Assembly (NCBI GenBank): GCA_023399055.1
Contig: JAEWQV010000014.1
Coordinates: forward strand, 702,645 to 766,644
Source: Bacillota bacterium
GTDB taxonomy: Bacteria > Bacillota > Clostridia > Lachnospirales > Lachnospiraceae
Reading direction: 5' to 3'
DNA length: 64,000 nucleotides
Shown piece by piece: positions 25,374-34,561 of the stretch. Made by a program: the position numbers and the translations under genes. The notes beneath the pieces are model-generated. The model saw nothing but the letters and a program-made list of their open reading frames with translations. It was not told where the DNA came from and did not search any database. Position 1 is the stretch's first letter. The number at the start of each line of letters is the position of its first letter.

Positions 25374-27215
25374 TTAATATTTACCAAATTCTTTATCGCT
25401 TAATATAATTTTGGATTTTATGGTTGTGGTCTCTTCCCTATTATCTGCTTTCGTGCCTATACTGCTATTACTTGTATCAGTCATGGTTTTCAACATTGCA
25501 AGAACCTCAGGAGAAATTTCATCGTTTTTTCCATATCCTATGTTGTTGCGCTTCAAGGTGAACTTACTTACCTCTTCCTTAAGAAGATCAGCCTGACTTG
25601 CCAGCTCTTCGCTTGCTGCGGCAGTCTCTTCCGAGGTAGCAGAATTGGTCTGGACAACCTGTGATACCTGCATAATTCCTTGGTTAATCTGTCCTATTCC
25701 AATAGCCTGCTCATTGGATGCTATTGCGATGTTGTTGACAAGGCTTGCCACCTTCTCAATCTCGTTTACGATTGAATTTAATGCATCTGCTGTCTTTTTA
25801 GCTATTCTGGTTCCGCCCTCCGCTTTTTTCATGGAACCCTCAATCATATCTGTTGTCTCTTTTGCTGCATTGGCAGAACGTGCGGCAAGAGTCCTTACCT
25901 CTTCTGCTACTACAGCAAAGCCTTTTCCATGCTGTCCTGCTCTTGCTGCTTCCACTGCTGCATTTAATGCTAGTATATTGGTCTGGAATGCAATATCATC
26001 AATTACTTTTATTATCTTATAGATATTCGATGAGGATTCATTAATATCCTCCATTGCCCGAAGCATTTCCTTCATCTGATTGTTGCCATCAACTGCATTT
26101 GTCTTGGCATTAACCGCAAGTTCATTTGCTTGATTGGCATTCTTTGCATTTAGCTCTGTCTGTGAAGATATCTCCTCCAGAGAAGCGGTCAGCTCCTCCA
26201 CAGAGCTTGCCTGCTCAGTTGCACCTTGGGAAAGAGCAATGCTGGAATCCGACACCTGTCTGGAACCTATCGCAACCTGCTCTGTTGCAAGTGATATATT
26301 GGATAATACTTCGTTATTTTTCCTAAGCATTTCAGATAATTTTTTACCCAAAAGATCGTGTTCTGATCTTATATTTACTTCAACTGTAAGATCTCCGGCT
26401 GCAATTCGCTCAACAACCAGTGCCTGCTCTCTAATATTTGCAATCATTTTTCTAAAGGACTGTGCGAGACTACCTATTTCATCCTTTGTATCGATAGCAA
26501 CCGTTGCATTCACATCACCCAGTGCAAGCATATCAGCGGCACTGGCTATTTTTCTGATCGGTCTGCTAATGATATTGGAAATAAAGATTCCAAGTGCCAA
26601 CGCAACAATTACCGCAGCAATAACAACTGCTATCATTGTATTTATTGCTATATTCGCAGTACTTGAATTTTTATCAGAACTTTCCTGGGCTGCACTTGTC
26701 TTCATATTCATTAAATTATCCGTGTAGGTCTGAATATTTTGACTAATTTCTTTACCGATGTCATCCATCAATAGTTCATATGCTTGTCCCATATCCCCTG
26801 CTTCTAACAGGCTTATGATAGTGCCGGTACGCGAATTATACTTTTCAAGTTCCTGCGCCAGCAGATTGAATTGCTCCATAACTTCGTCACTTACGATGCC
26901 CGCTTTAAACCTCTCCATGCTGGTGTTTATTAAATTGGTCGCGTCATCAAATTCCTGCTTATAAGAAACCATCTCACTGGAATCTTTATCAATATACATG
27001 TTGCGTACAGTAGTTCGTTGTCTTTGATATGCTCTTGCGACATTCGCTAGATCTGGCAGGGTTGAAGTGTGTTTCTCATATAGTTCCGTATCTAATGTAT
27101 CCATCGTCTTAATATTTACTATCCCTACGATACCAACCACCCCAGCCAGTATTGCTACAAGAATAAAGCTAACAATTAATTTCATGCCGATTTTCATATT
27201 ATTAAACAATCTCAT
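25374..27215 (-). CDS. Methyl-accepting chemotaxis protein
   Basis: The ATG at 27215 with GGAGG upstream gives 613 residues. A first membrane helix (about 10-32) and a second (about 190-215) bracket an extracytoplasmic four-helix-bundle sensor. HAMP follows (SRPIRKIASAADMLALGDV), then a long signalling domain with the conserved hairpin tip IDDIAFQTNILALNAAVEAARAG and EEVRTLAARSA. Candidate methylation helices contain paired Gln/Glu. The receptor should cluster with the CheW and CheA encoded just upstream. No ligand can be inferred from the sensor sequence. Confidence 0.94.
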   Translation of the reverse strand: MRLFNNMKIGMKLIVSFILVAILAGVVGIVGIVNIKTMDTLDTELYEKHTSTLPDLANVARAYQRQRTTVRNMYIDKDSSEMVSYKQEFDDATNLINTSMERFKAGIVSDEVMEQFNLLAQELEKYNSRTGTIISLLEAGDMGQAYELLMDDIGKEISQNIQTYTDNLMNMKTSAAQESSDKNSSTANIAINTMIAVVIAAVIVALALGIFISNIISRPIRKIASAADMLALGDVNATVAIDTKDEIGSLAQSFRKMIANIREQALVVERIAAGDLTVEVNIRSEHDLLGKKLSEMLRKNNEVLSNISLATEQVAIGSRQVSDSSIALSQGATEQASSVEELTASLEEISSQTELNAKNANQANELAVNAKTNAVDGNNQMKEMLRAMEDINESSSNIYKIIKVIDDIAFQTNILALNAAVEAARAGQHGKGFAVVAEEVRTLAARSANAAKETTDMIEGSMKKAEGGTRIAKKTADALNSIVNEIEKVASLVNNIAIASNEQAIGIGQINQGIMQVSQVVQTNSATSEETAAASEELASQADLLKEEVSKFTLKRNNIGYGKNDEISPEVLAMLKTMTDTSNSSIGTKADNREETTTIKSKIILSDKEFGKY

Positions 27216-27237
27216 TTGTAGTCCTCCATAATTTAAT

Positions 27238-27732
27238 TTATATTGCTTCACTTATATCCTCAATCTCAGTATCTGAGAGCAGTCGCTCGCAATCTAGTAG
27301 GAGCTTAACCTCATTTCCTACCTTACCAATTTTCTTTATATACCTGTTATGACTTCCGAGATGCATTTGCGGGGGATCTACAGTTTCTGCTTCAGCAATA
27401 GTAATTACCTCCGCTACCCGGTCGACTATGAGTCCAATCATCAAACCATTCATTTCCACCACAATGACACAAGTCCTGTCATTATAGGTCTCCTGCTCCT
27501 TTTTAAAACGAAGCCTGATATCCATAACCGGGATGATTTTCCCCCGCAGATTAATGATTCCTTTTACATAAATCGGAAGTTCTGGTATTTCGGTAATTGA
27601 CTGAATGCCTATGATCTCAATCACATACCGGATTTCAATTCCATAGCTTTCACTACCCAGTGAGAAGGTCAGATAACGATCTTTTTGCGTATCGTCATCC
27701 GCTTCCTCAGTATTGTTCCATACATTTGTCAT
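27238..27732 (-). CDS. cheW: Chemotaxis coupling protein CheW
   Basis: A 164-residue CheW. The ATG at 27732 is best spaced from AAAGGA; an ATG three codons earlier is too close to it. The CheW beta-barrel motifs are present: YLTFSLGSESYGIEI, IPELPIYVKGIINLRGKIIPVMDIR (the receptor-binding NLRG segment) and VIVVEMNGLMIGLIVDRVAEV. It links the receptor to CheA. It lies between cheA (50 bp upstream) and the receptor gene (22 bp downstream), consistent with one transcript. Confidence 0.95.
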   Translation of the reverse strand: MTNVWNNTEEADDDTQKDRYLTFSLGSESYGIEIRYVIEIIGIQSITEIPELPIYVKGIINLRGKIIPVMDIRLRFKKEQETYNDRTCVIVVEMNGLMIGLIVDRVAEVITIAEAETVDPPQMHLGSHNRYIKKIGKVGNEVKLLLDCERLLSDTEIEDISEAI

Positions 27733-27782
27733 TTCTCCCATCCTTTCTTATCTTTAGTACCTATATGTAAAAGCATGCTGCT

Positions 27783-29849
27783 TTACAAACTTATCAACTC
27801 CGCTACATCCAGAGTCAGACTGATACTGCCGTCCCCCAGTAAGGTGCACCCTGCTAGCCCTTTTATTGTTTTGAACTTATTGATGTATTCAGGCAAAGCC
27901 TTAATTACTACCTGTTGTTGCCCTAAAAGCTTGTCTGCCACAATACATACTGCTTTTTCCGCCTGCTCCAGCATAATAATAATGCCTTCCTTACTGTCCG
28001 TATTCCCTGAAGTTACTTGATATAACTCATTCAATCTGATTAATTTATAGCATTGTCCTCTTATCATAATCATTTCATTACCATCTATATCAACTATAAT
28101 ATCCCCCTGCTCGGGGCGGAAGAATTCCTTAATAGAGATCGTTGGTATGGTATAGTGTTCCTTTCCAACCATAATATTCATTCCATCAATGATAGCCAGC
28201 GTAAGCGGTATTTTCATTGTAAATATAGTTCCTTTGCCTTGCTCACTTTCCACTGACAGATATCCTCCGATGGCTTCAATATTCTTAGCTACTACATCCA
28301 TTCCTACCCCACGTCCGGAATATTCCGTTACATTTTCATTTGTAGAAAAACCTGGCAGCAGAATCATATGAAAGATTTCCTTATCCGTCATTTCAGTTGT
28401 ATCACCAATTAGATTATGTTCTCTGGCTCTCTGAAGTATTTTTTCCTTATCCAGACCACCTCCGTCATCTCTTACAATAATGACTACATCACTTCCTGAA
28501 TTTTTTGCCTCCAAAATAACCGTTCCTGTCTCCTGTTTTCCTTTCTTAATCCTCTCAGTAGTCGGTTCTATTCCATGGTCAATTGCATTACGTACCAGAT
28601 GCATCAGTGGATCAGAGATATGATCGATAATATTCTTATCCACCTCTGTTGCTTCACCGATAATCTCCAGATGCACCTCTTTATTCAGTTTCCTGCACAT
28701 ATCACGAATAATTCGATTCATCTTATGAAAGGTTGCCGACAGTGACACCATTCGAATGGACATTACAATATCCTGTAATTCATTGGTGATTTTTTTTAAT
28801 TGTATGGAGGCTTTTTTAAAATTACTTAACTCCAGACCATTTAAATCGGGATTTTGTATCACCATTGCTTCAGCAATGACCATTTCTCCTACCAAATCCA
28901 TAAGCATGTCCAACTTGGCTACACTAACACTAATCATCGTCTGCTTATTCAGAGCTGCAGTTACGTCTCTATCTTCCAGTTTATTTTCCGTTTTTGCCGG
29001 CATTGCATGGAAAGTTTGGTCTGTAAGTTCCGGTTCGGAAGTTGAATCATTATCAAAAAACAGTCTATTCTTTTCTTCCTCATTTACCTGTACCAGCTCC
29101 AGGCTTTTCAAAAAAATGGTTTGCAAAAAGAAATCTTCTATTTCTTCATAGGAACGATTGCTTTTAAACTGTATTTTAAATCCTTCCGTGCGTATGATAT
29201 CTTTGCTATCCGTATTATCTACGAGATCCTGAGGCGTAAAAAGCAATACGTCAGCAATTTCCTTCAGCTTAAAAAGAATCGTAAAAGCTCTTACATTCTC
29301 CATTTCACAACCTTCTTCAAAATGGATTACTGCCACAAAGATATCTCTATTTTCATTCTGCATATTTATACTTGGACTTGGAAAGGCCAGTTCTATGAAA
29401 TTATCTTCGATAATAGACGTTTCACAGCTAATTCTGCTGTTTTGCTTTAGATTTAATAGATAATTTTCCCAGGAATGAATTAATGAATTGGAATCTCCAT
29501 CAGGGATATCACCATTTTTTAATTTCAGGATTTCAATGTTGATCAAATCAACACTCACAAACACTAAATCATATAAAGAAGAATAATCCATCAGCTTTGG
29601 TTTTTCTTCTCTTAGATAATAAAAGGTATCCTCAATTGTATGCGTGAGTCTAGCAATATTATCCAGCATCATCATGGCTGCTGATCCCTTAATCGTATGC
29701 ATGATACGAAAGACCTCATCAATCGTATGCTGGGAAAACCCCTTTTCTTTCTCACTACTTAACATCAATTGTTCCATTTGCTGAAGCAACTGTAAGGTCT
29801 CAAATACGAACATCTCCGCTAATGGTTCTCCAGTAAATTTATCTGGCAT
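27783..29849 (-). CDS. cheA: Chemotaxis histidine kinase CheA
   Basis: A 688-residue CheA with GGAGG before the ATG. The N-terminal Hpt domain holds the phospho-accepting His51 in RIMHTIKGSAAM. A divergent P2-like region and the P3 dimerisation helices follow (near ISVSVAKLDMLMDLVGEMV). The kinase domain has HLVRNAIDHGIE (N box), VRDDGGGLD (G1 box) and FSTNENVTEYSGRGVGMDVV (G2). A CheW-like domain ends the protein. No CheY, CheB, CheR or flagellar gene is in view, so the phosphoryl acceptor is encoded elsewhere. It is the first gene of the operon and is divergent from a recombinase gene. Confidence 0.95.
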   Translation of the reverse strand: MPDKFTGEPLAEMFVFETLQLLQQMEQLMLSSEKEKGFSQHTIDEVFRIMHTIKGSAAMMMLDNIARLTHTIEDTFYYLREEKPKLMDYSSLYDLVFVSVDLINIEILKLKNGDIPDGDSNSLIHSWENYLLNLKQNSRISCETSIIEDNFIELAFPSPSINMQNENRDIFVAVIHFEEGCEMENVRAFTILFKLKEIADVLLFTPQDLVDNTDSKDIIRTEGFKIQFKSNRSYEEIEDFFLQTIFLKSLELVQVNEEEKNRLFFDNDSTSEPELTDQTFHAMPAKTENKLEDRDVTAALNKQTMISVSVAKLDMLMDLVGEMVIAEAMVIQNPDLNGLELSNFKKASIQLKKITNELQDIVMSIRMVSLSATFHKMNRIIRDMCRKLNKEVHLEIIGEATEVDKNIIDHISDPLMHLVRNAIDHGIEPTTERIKKGKQETGTVILEAKNSGSDVVIIVRDDGGGLDKEKILQRAREHNLIGDTTEMTDKEIFHMILLPGFSTNENVTEYSGRGVGMDVVAKNIEAIGGYLSVESEQGKGTIFTMKIPLTLAIIDGMNIMVGKEHYTIPTISIKEFFRPEQGDIIVDIDGNEMIMIRGQCYKLIRLNELYQVTSGNTDSKEGIIIMLEQAEKAVCIVADKLLGQQQVVIKALPEYINKFKTIKGLAGCTLLGDGSISLTLDVAELISL

Positions 29850-29861
29850 ATTTTTCCTCCG

Positions 29862-29988
29862 TTTAATGTAACATTTTACTTAAATCGTTACATTAAAACA
29901 TGTTCACATTTGCTTATAATTCAAGGTTTCTGTGATTCATTAAAAAATATTTATATATTATCTAGTTGAAAAGTAATGTAACATTTTA
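29862..29988. promoter_or_regulatory. TAATGTAAC repeats between cheA and the recombinase gene
   Basis: TTTAATGTAAC (29862-29872) and GTTACATTAAA (29887-29897) form an inverted pair 13-24 nt upstream of the cheA ribosome site. The 15-mer TAATGTAACATTTTA at 29864-29878 recurs perfectly at 29974-29988, near the recombinase promoter. Three copies of one core in a divergent region suggest a shared DNA-binding protein; this could be the recombinase itself or a separate regulator. Confidence 0.55.
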
Positions 29989-30053
29989 TATTATATTTAT
30001 ATAAAATAATACATTTATACAAAATATTGTATAATAGAGGAGATTACTTACAT

Positions 30054-30614
30054 ATGACAGTCGAACCAATCAGAGACAAGACGAAAATAAAGCAGATGTA
30101 TCAATATTTGCTTGGAAAAGACCCAAAATATGGTTTGATATTTAAATTTGGTCTAAATACTGGCCTAAGAATTAGTGACATTCTGCCCTTAAAGGTAGCA
30201 GATATTTTTTATGACAACGGAAAATACCACGAGTATCTTGTACTGAATGAAAAGAAAACCAAGAAGGAAAAGAAAATTAAGATTAATAATGCACTGCGCA
30301 AAGCGATTGAACCGTATATTAAAGAGTATGGTTTATCAAAAAATGATTATTTATTCCCCAGTAATAAGGGTGGATATATAGGAAGAATACAGGCTTACCG
30401 TGTGCTAAAAGAAGCCGCTGAGTTAATCGGAATAGAGAATTTCGGTACACATAGCCTACGCAAAACCTGGGGGTATTGGACATATAAAATATCAAAATTC
30501 AATATTGGCTTGATTATGGAAACCTTTAACCATAGTTCCCCGAGTATTACACTGCGATATATTGGGGTGAATCAGGATCAGAAAGATGAATTATACTCTA
30601 TGGTCCAGTTTTAG
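30054..30614 (+). CDS. Tyrosine recombinase, catalytic domain only
   Basis: An 186-residue protein starting at the ATG at 30054. It has only the catalytic domain of phage-integrase-family enzymes. All key residues are visible: Arg39 in NTGLRISD, a Lys-rich beta-hairpin near 67-76, His133/Arg136 in THSLRKTWG, His160 in FNHSS and the nucleophile Tyr169 in LRYIGV. The N-terminal core-binding domain found in XerC/D is missing, as in FimB/FimE-type invertases of about 200 residues. No att-like duplication or mobile cargo surrounds it. It is divergent from cheA and followed by a long hairpin. Role inferred: small site-specific recombinase, target unknown. Confidence 0.87.
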   Translation: MTVEPIRDKTKIKQMYQYLLGKDPKYGLIFKFGLNTGLRISDILPLKVADIFYDNGKYHEYLVLNEKKTKKEKKIKINNALRKAIEPYIKEYGLSKNDYLFPSNKGGYIGRIQAYRVLKEAAELIGIENFGTHSLRKTWGYWTYKISKFNIGLIMETFNHSSPSITLRYIGVNQDQKDELYSMVQF

Positions 30615-30865
30615 GAATATTTTTCTAAATCATTTATGGCTTTATGTTTCGAAGTGCCTGAATTTCCTATAATTATCTGAATTCTTCAAATTATTCATAA
30701 AAAATACATATATGCCTTGCCACTAATATCCATTGATGGTATTATATGCCTATAATGTTTTATAATCTGTCATACAACAATTTAAGTAATTTGTTACGTC
30801 TAGATAAACATTTATTAACATTCCCTATATAAAATGATGTTTTTGCTAATGCTAATACTGTCTTT

Positions 30866-30933
30866 ATAGATAACGATAATACCCCTGGATGAGAATAATA
30901 ACTTCCTCATCCAGGGGTATTATTGTTATCTAT
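30866..30933. terminator. 28-bp-stem hairpin between convergent genes
   Basis: The arm 30866-30893 pairs with 30906-30933 with a single G-T mismatch, around a 12-nt loop. It overlaps the stop codon of the LysM-GH18 gene. It lies between that gene and the convergent recombinase gene and probably stops transcription from both sides. The rest of 30615-30929 shows no gene. Confidence 0.75.
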
Positions 30934-32171
30934 ATTATTGAATATTGGACAGCAACACTCATCCAAAACTGCGGAAACCACTGCATAATATTCCAACTAC
31001 CCACACCATATAAATTAAACTCAGGTACCAGTTTTAAAAATGAATCATAGCTTCTCGCATCCCAGAAGAGTACCAGGAATTCGTCTCCCGAACAAAAATA
31101 AAAAGAAACTGCATTGGTTAAAGGGTCGTAAATAATTTTAGCATTGTTTTGTGCTGCCAGCTCAAGTGCTGCCTTATAACTAATCGCCTTGCCTTGGGAG
31201 GAACCGGGTATAAAGGGTAATTGATAGATATAGCCATGCATGGGCAAGCCAAAAGACACCATATCAGAAGGTACCATTTTTGTAAAATCTGCTATGGTCC
31301 TACTGTAATTATCTGTGCAAAGAGTTCCAAGAGACGCTCCATCAGAATATCCGAATTCATATACAATCAGTGTAATTCCTGACAGATCACCTGTCATAAA
31401 CTTGTAATCAAAACCAAAAATAGGATTTTCAAAAGTATCCATGACCTTATAGCCAGCAGAAGTAATACTATCCAGCATTTTTAAGGCATGTCTGTGATAG
31501 TTCTCACGGTATCTGGGATGGATATAAGGAGTATGAAAGATCACCCCGCTGTATCCCTTGGTTTTCAAAACATGAAGTATTTGGCTGATCAGCCGGTCTT
31601 CATTCTCAATATTAGATATAATGGAATGAACTACCTTCATAGCCTCCTCTGGATTTTTAGAAGCTGGAACAATCATCATTAGAGGTTCTGTTCCATAAGC
31701 TTTTGCAAGCTTTATAATGTCTTCATCATCTAAATTATTTAAATCACCTGTAGCAGAAACCGTATAACTATATACCGTAAGATAAGTCAAATAGGGTAAG
31801 GTCATTTGTAGAGTTTTGGTTTCTATAAAGGGATAGGCAAAGCCATTGGTAGCAATTGTATGTCCTTTTTGCCCACGAAAACTGATAACTATTTCATCTC
31901 CTATAGATAGGAACTCACGATCCGTCAAATCTGGATTATACCTAAGAAGTTCAATTACAGTTGTTCCAAAGGCTTTTGCAATCTGTTCTAAGGAGTCGCC
32001 TTCTTTCACAATATAAGTTATTTCAGGAAAAAGAATAATAAGGGCTTCTCCTATTACCAGTGAGTCCTCATCCGTTAAATTATTATATACTTTTAATTTA
32101 TTAACAGATACACCATAAAATCCTGCAATGGAGAGAATGGTCTCTCCAGGTTTCACCACATGAATAATCAT
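30930..32171 (-). CDS. LysM-GH18 spore-type protein without the catalytic acid
   Basis: A 413-residue protein from the ATG at 32171, chosen because GAGGG lies 5 nt upstream while the earlier in-frame ATG has no site. Two LysM domains (about 2-48 and 51-97, VVKPGETILSIAGFYGVS and IVKEGDSLEQIAKAFGTT) precede a GH18 barrel like those of YaaH/SleL cortex-lytic enzymes. In active members the barrel has a DxxDxE-type motif ending in Glu before a PP/ENY segment; here the aligned stretch reads YSGVIFHTPYIHPRYRENY at 207-225, with no acidic residue at the catalytic site. It should bind peptidoglycan but probably not cleave it. It follows the ABC permease genes by 57 bp. Confidence 0.87.
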   Translation of the reverse strand: MIIHVVKPGETILSIAGFYGVSVNKLKVYNNLTDEDSLVIGEALIILFPEITYIVKEGDSLEQIAKAFGTTVIELLRYNPDLTDREFLSIGDEIVISFRGQKGHTIATNGFAYPFIETKTLQMTLPYLTYLTVYSYTVSATGDLNNLDDEDIIKLAKAYGTEPLMMIVPASKNPEEAMKVVHSIISNIENEDRLISQILHVLKTKGYSGVIFHTPYIHPRYRENYHRHALKMLDSITSAGYKVMDTFENPIFGFDYKFMTGDLSGITLIVYEFGYSDGASLGTLCTDNYSRTIADFTKMVPSDMVSFGLPMHGYIYQLPFIPGSSQGKAISYKAALELAAQNNAKIIYDPLTNAVSFYFCSGDEFLVLFWDARSYDSFLKLVPEFNLYGVGSWNIMQWFPQFWMSVAVQYSII

Positions 32172-32228
32172 TTCTGCCCTCAAACTGTTTTGTTCCATTA
32201 TATGTGGTTTATTTACATAGGTTTCATG

Positions 32229-33404
32229 TTAAGTAATATCAATTTTTGTCTCTTTACGTACAAAGTAAAGTGATATAACTAATCCTAAAATGAGCAAGAC
32301 ACTGCAAACAATAGATTCTATTCCTAAAACACCTGTCCAGGCATAAAAAATATTTGTCGGTTCAAATGTACCATTTAATACACCCACAGAAATTGCTCCA
32401 AAGAAAGCAAACAAAGGAATAAGCTTCATTATCAAGGTTATCACGTTTTGGCTAAACCTAGACAATAAAAATATCGAAGCAGCTACACTCAAACATAGTG
32501 CATAGAGAACCACAATGTAAATGATAATATACTGACCATAAGTTATGTTCATTAAAAAAGTAAAGTTCAAAAAAGAGGTAAGGCCGCTATTCCAAAATAT
32601 CCAGGTATCGTTAGTGCTGTAAATGATTCCAAAAATCAAAACAAATGCTGTGGTCAGTAATAAGGCAGATAGCATGGTGGCAATAAATTGTTTCTTAAAA
32701 ATGTTCCTACCCTGCATCGTGGTATACTGCAACAGATGTACATTCTTCGTATGGTCTGTGACTATGAGTGGAGAAATCAGTACTAACACTGCAAGTATTG
32801 TCAATATTGTCAGATAAATAGCGTAGGTTACGGTATTTTCGTATACACACGAACTCATGATGTTCCTATATTCTTCTGTCTCCTGAATCTCCATAAGGTG
32901 GTCAAGCTCATTATAATTGGTTGCTTCAGGGATAAGAATATTTATGATGTATTCCGGGTAACTGTAATATGAATCCTCCATATAGTCAAGCACTTCCAGC
33001 TTATAACGAACAAAGTCACATTCATCTCCAAGTAAAGTCCAAATAGCTTTTATTTCTAAGTCTGACTGATAACTTTTTTCATGTATTTTGTTATAATCTT
33101 CATAAGTGTATATTTCAACTTCTGCAAAGATAGGTATCGTTTTTATATAGGTTTCTGCTTCGGAGATTAATTTCTCACGTGTGTTCAGTATAAAATCTGA
33201 AAACTCGTCTTCTTTTATTGTTAAACCGAACTGCTCTATCATCTGTATACTTAAATTGACTTCTTCAGTACTGGGATGTCCATTTGGAAAGTGCTTTATA
33301 TTGAAATCTATAAACATGTAATAATATATAGCACAGAGCACGGTAAGAATTAAAAGCAGCTTTATGTTCCAAATCTTTTTCATCTCATATAAAATAATTC
33401 TCAT
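32229..33404 (-). CDS. ABC-2 type permease subunit
   Basis: A 391-residue membrane protein. One N-terminal helix (about 15-32) is followed by a roughly 150-residue extracytoplasmic or soluble segment rich in Glu and Tyr, then five or six helices from about 195 to the end. This layout is typical of ABC-2 permeases with a large loop between the first two helices. It overlaps the upstream permease gene by 4 bp. It probably pairs with that permease and the ATPase as a heteromeric exporter; the substrate is unknown. Confidence 0.8.
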   Translation of the reverse strand: MRIILYEMKKIWNIKLLLILTVLCAIYYYMFIDFNIKHFPNGHPSTEEVNLSIQMIEQFGLTIKEDEFSDFILNTREKLISEAETYIKTIPIFAEVEIYTYEDYNKIHEKSYQSDLEIKAIWTLLGDECDFVRYKLEVLDYMEDSYYSYPEYIINILIPEATNYNELDHLMEIQETEEYRNIMSSCVYENTVTYAIYLTILTILAVLVLISPLIVTDHTKNVHLLQYTTMQGRNIFKKQFIATMLSALLLTTAFVLIFGIIYSTNDTWIFWNSGLTSFLNFTFLMNITYGQYIIIYIVVLYALCLSVAASIFLLSRFSQNVITLIMKLIPLFAFFGAISVGVLNGTFEPTNIFYAWTGVLGIESIVCSVLLILGLVISLYFVRKETKIDIT

Positions 33405-34561
33405 GTCAGGTCTCTCTTTCTAAAATAAATTATAACAAACCTACAAAGAGTCGTTAAAACAAGAAACGATATGCAAAAACCTAAAGTTTCAAAATGAGGC
33501 CAAAGTATGTCTACATCACCATCGGTAAACCAAATACTATGTTTCAGCCATAGCCAAACGGGAGTAAGCATGGAATAATATTTGGCGTATAAACCTGCAG
33601 TAAGAGTTTGTGGCATTTGAATCGGCAACACGACAATCGCTGCATTTATCACAAGGAAAACCAGAAAACCAATATAACTGTTGCGTATAAGAACACTAAT
33701 ACTGAAAGCCATAAGCGAAAAACATAGAATAAGACCAACACTCATTCCAATCACTGATGCTAAGTAGGATAAGACACTATAACTATGCCAGGTGACGAAC
33801 GGTCTGTATCCGGCAATAAGGTCATATCTGTAATTAAATACACTTGATACATTGCTGCCCCAAATGTTACCATAATTATTAAAACTAAAATAGACAAGAA
33901 AAGTAATCATTGCCAATATAACATATGTAACAAGTCCCGCAGATAAGGCGGCTATAATTTTAGTACCGAGAATTCTTCTTCCTTTTTTTGTGGAATAAAC
34001 TAGAGCTTCTGTCCTGTGGTTATTCTCATATCCCACAGAAAGAAAAACTATAAGAATTGTGAGCAATGCTCCCTCAAGGAGCAGCCAGCCTGTCAAACCT
34101 CGAAAAAGTTGTTGATGCCGGTCATAAGTAGCTGCCCCAAAATAAAGTGACAGACTTTCATTTTTTACGGCTTTTTCGTCAACGACTTTTTGTAATTCCT
34201 TATATTTATCCCGCATTGCTTTGGCAAAAATGCCCTTTGCTCCTGATGCCGCAATATAGCTTTCACCAATTCCTTTTGTTTCATAACCATCAAGTATATC
34301 GATCACATTGTCGGTGTCCGATTTTAGCACGTCTAAGAGCTCTTTATCATCATCACCTGCCTTGAAATGTGAAAGCTTTTCATAAAAAGGCGGATTAAGA
34401 TTATATCCAGTATCCATGGATATCCTACCGACAAAGTCTGCATACTTATTACCTGAATTACTTATTGCTATAAAGATGTTAAACAGCAGGCAGACGGCTA
34501 TAAATCCCCATACTGCCACAGATGAAAATAGTTTCTTAAATTCATACCGATAAACTCCCAT
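33401..34561 (-). CDS. ABC-2 type permease subunit
   Basis: A 386-residue membrane protein with the same architecture as its downstream neighbour: one N-terminal helix, a soluble stretch of about 125 residues, then about six helices, including GYENNHRTEALVYSTKKGRR, a cytoplasmic motif typical of ABC-2 permeases. Its start overlaps the ATPase gene stop by 1 bp and its end overlaps the next permease by 4 bp, so the three are tightly coupled. The two permeases probably form a heterodimer with the ATPase. Confidence 0.82.
   Translation of the reverse strand: MGVYRYEFKKLFSSVAVWGFIAVCLLFNIFIAISNSGNKYADFVGRISMDTGYNLNPPFYEKLSHFKAGDDDKELLDVLKSDTDNVIDILDGYETKGIGESYIAASGAKGIFAKAMRDKYKELQKVVDEKAVKNESLSLYFGAATYDRHQQLFRGLTGWLLLEGALLTILIVFLSVGYENNHRTEALVYSTKKGRRILGTKIIAALSAGLVTYVILAMITFLVYFSFNNYGNIWGSNVSSVFNYRYDLIAGYRPFVTWHSYSVLSYLASVIGMSVGLILCFSLMAFSISVLIRNSYIGFLVFLVINAAIVVLPIQMPQTLTAGLYAKYYSMLTPVWLWLKHSIWFTDGDVDILWPHFETLGFCISFLVLTTLCRFVIIYFRKRDLT

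Noticed and set aside
26134..26727. Long plus-strand open frame opposite the chemoreceptor gene
   Set aside because: It is the antisense shadow of the receptor coding region, with no ribosome site and no family resemblance.
30054..30614. Integrated phage or genomic island
   Set aside because: Only a lone recombinase is present; no tRNA target, att duplication, structural genes or shift in gene content around it.
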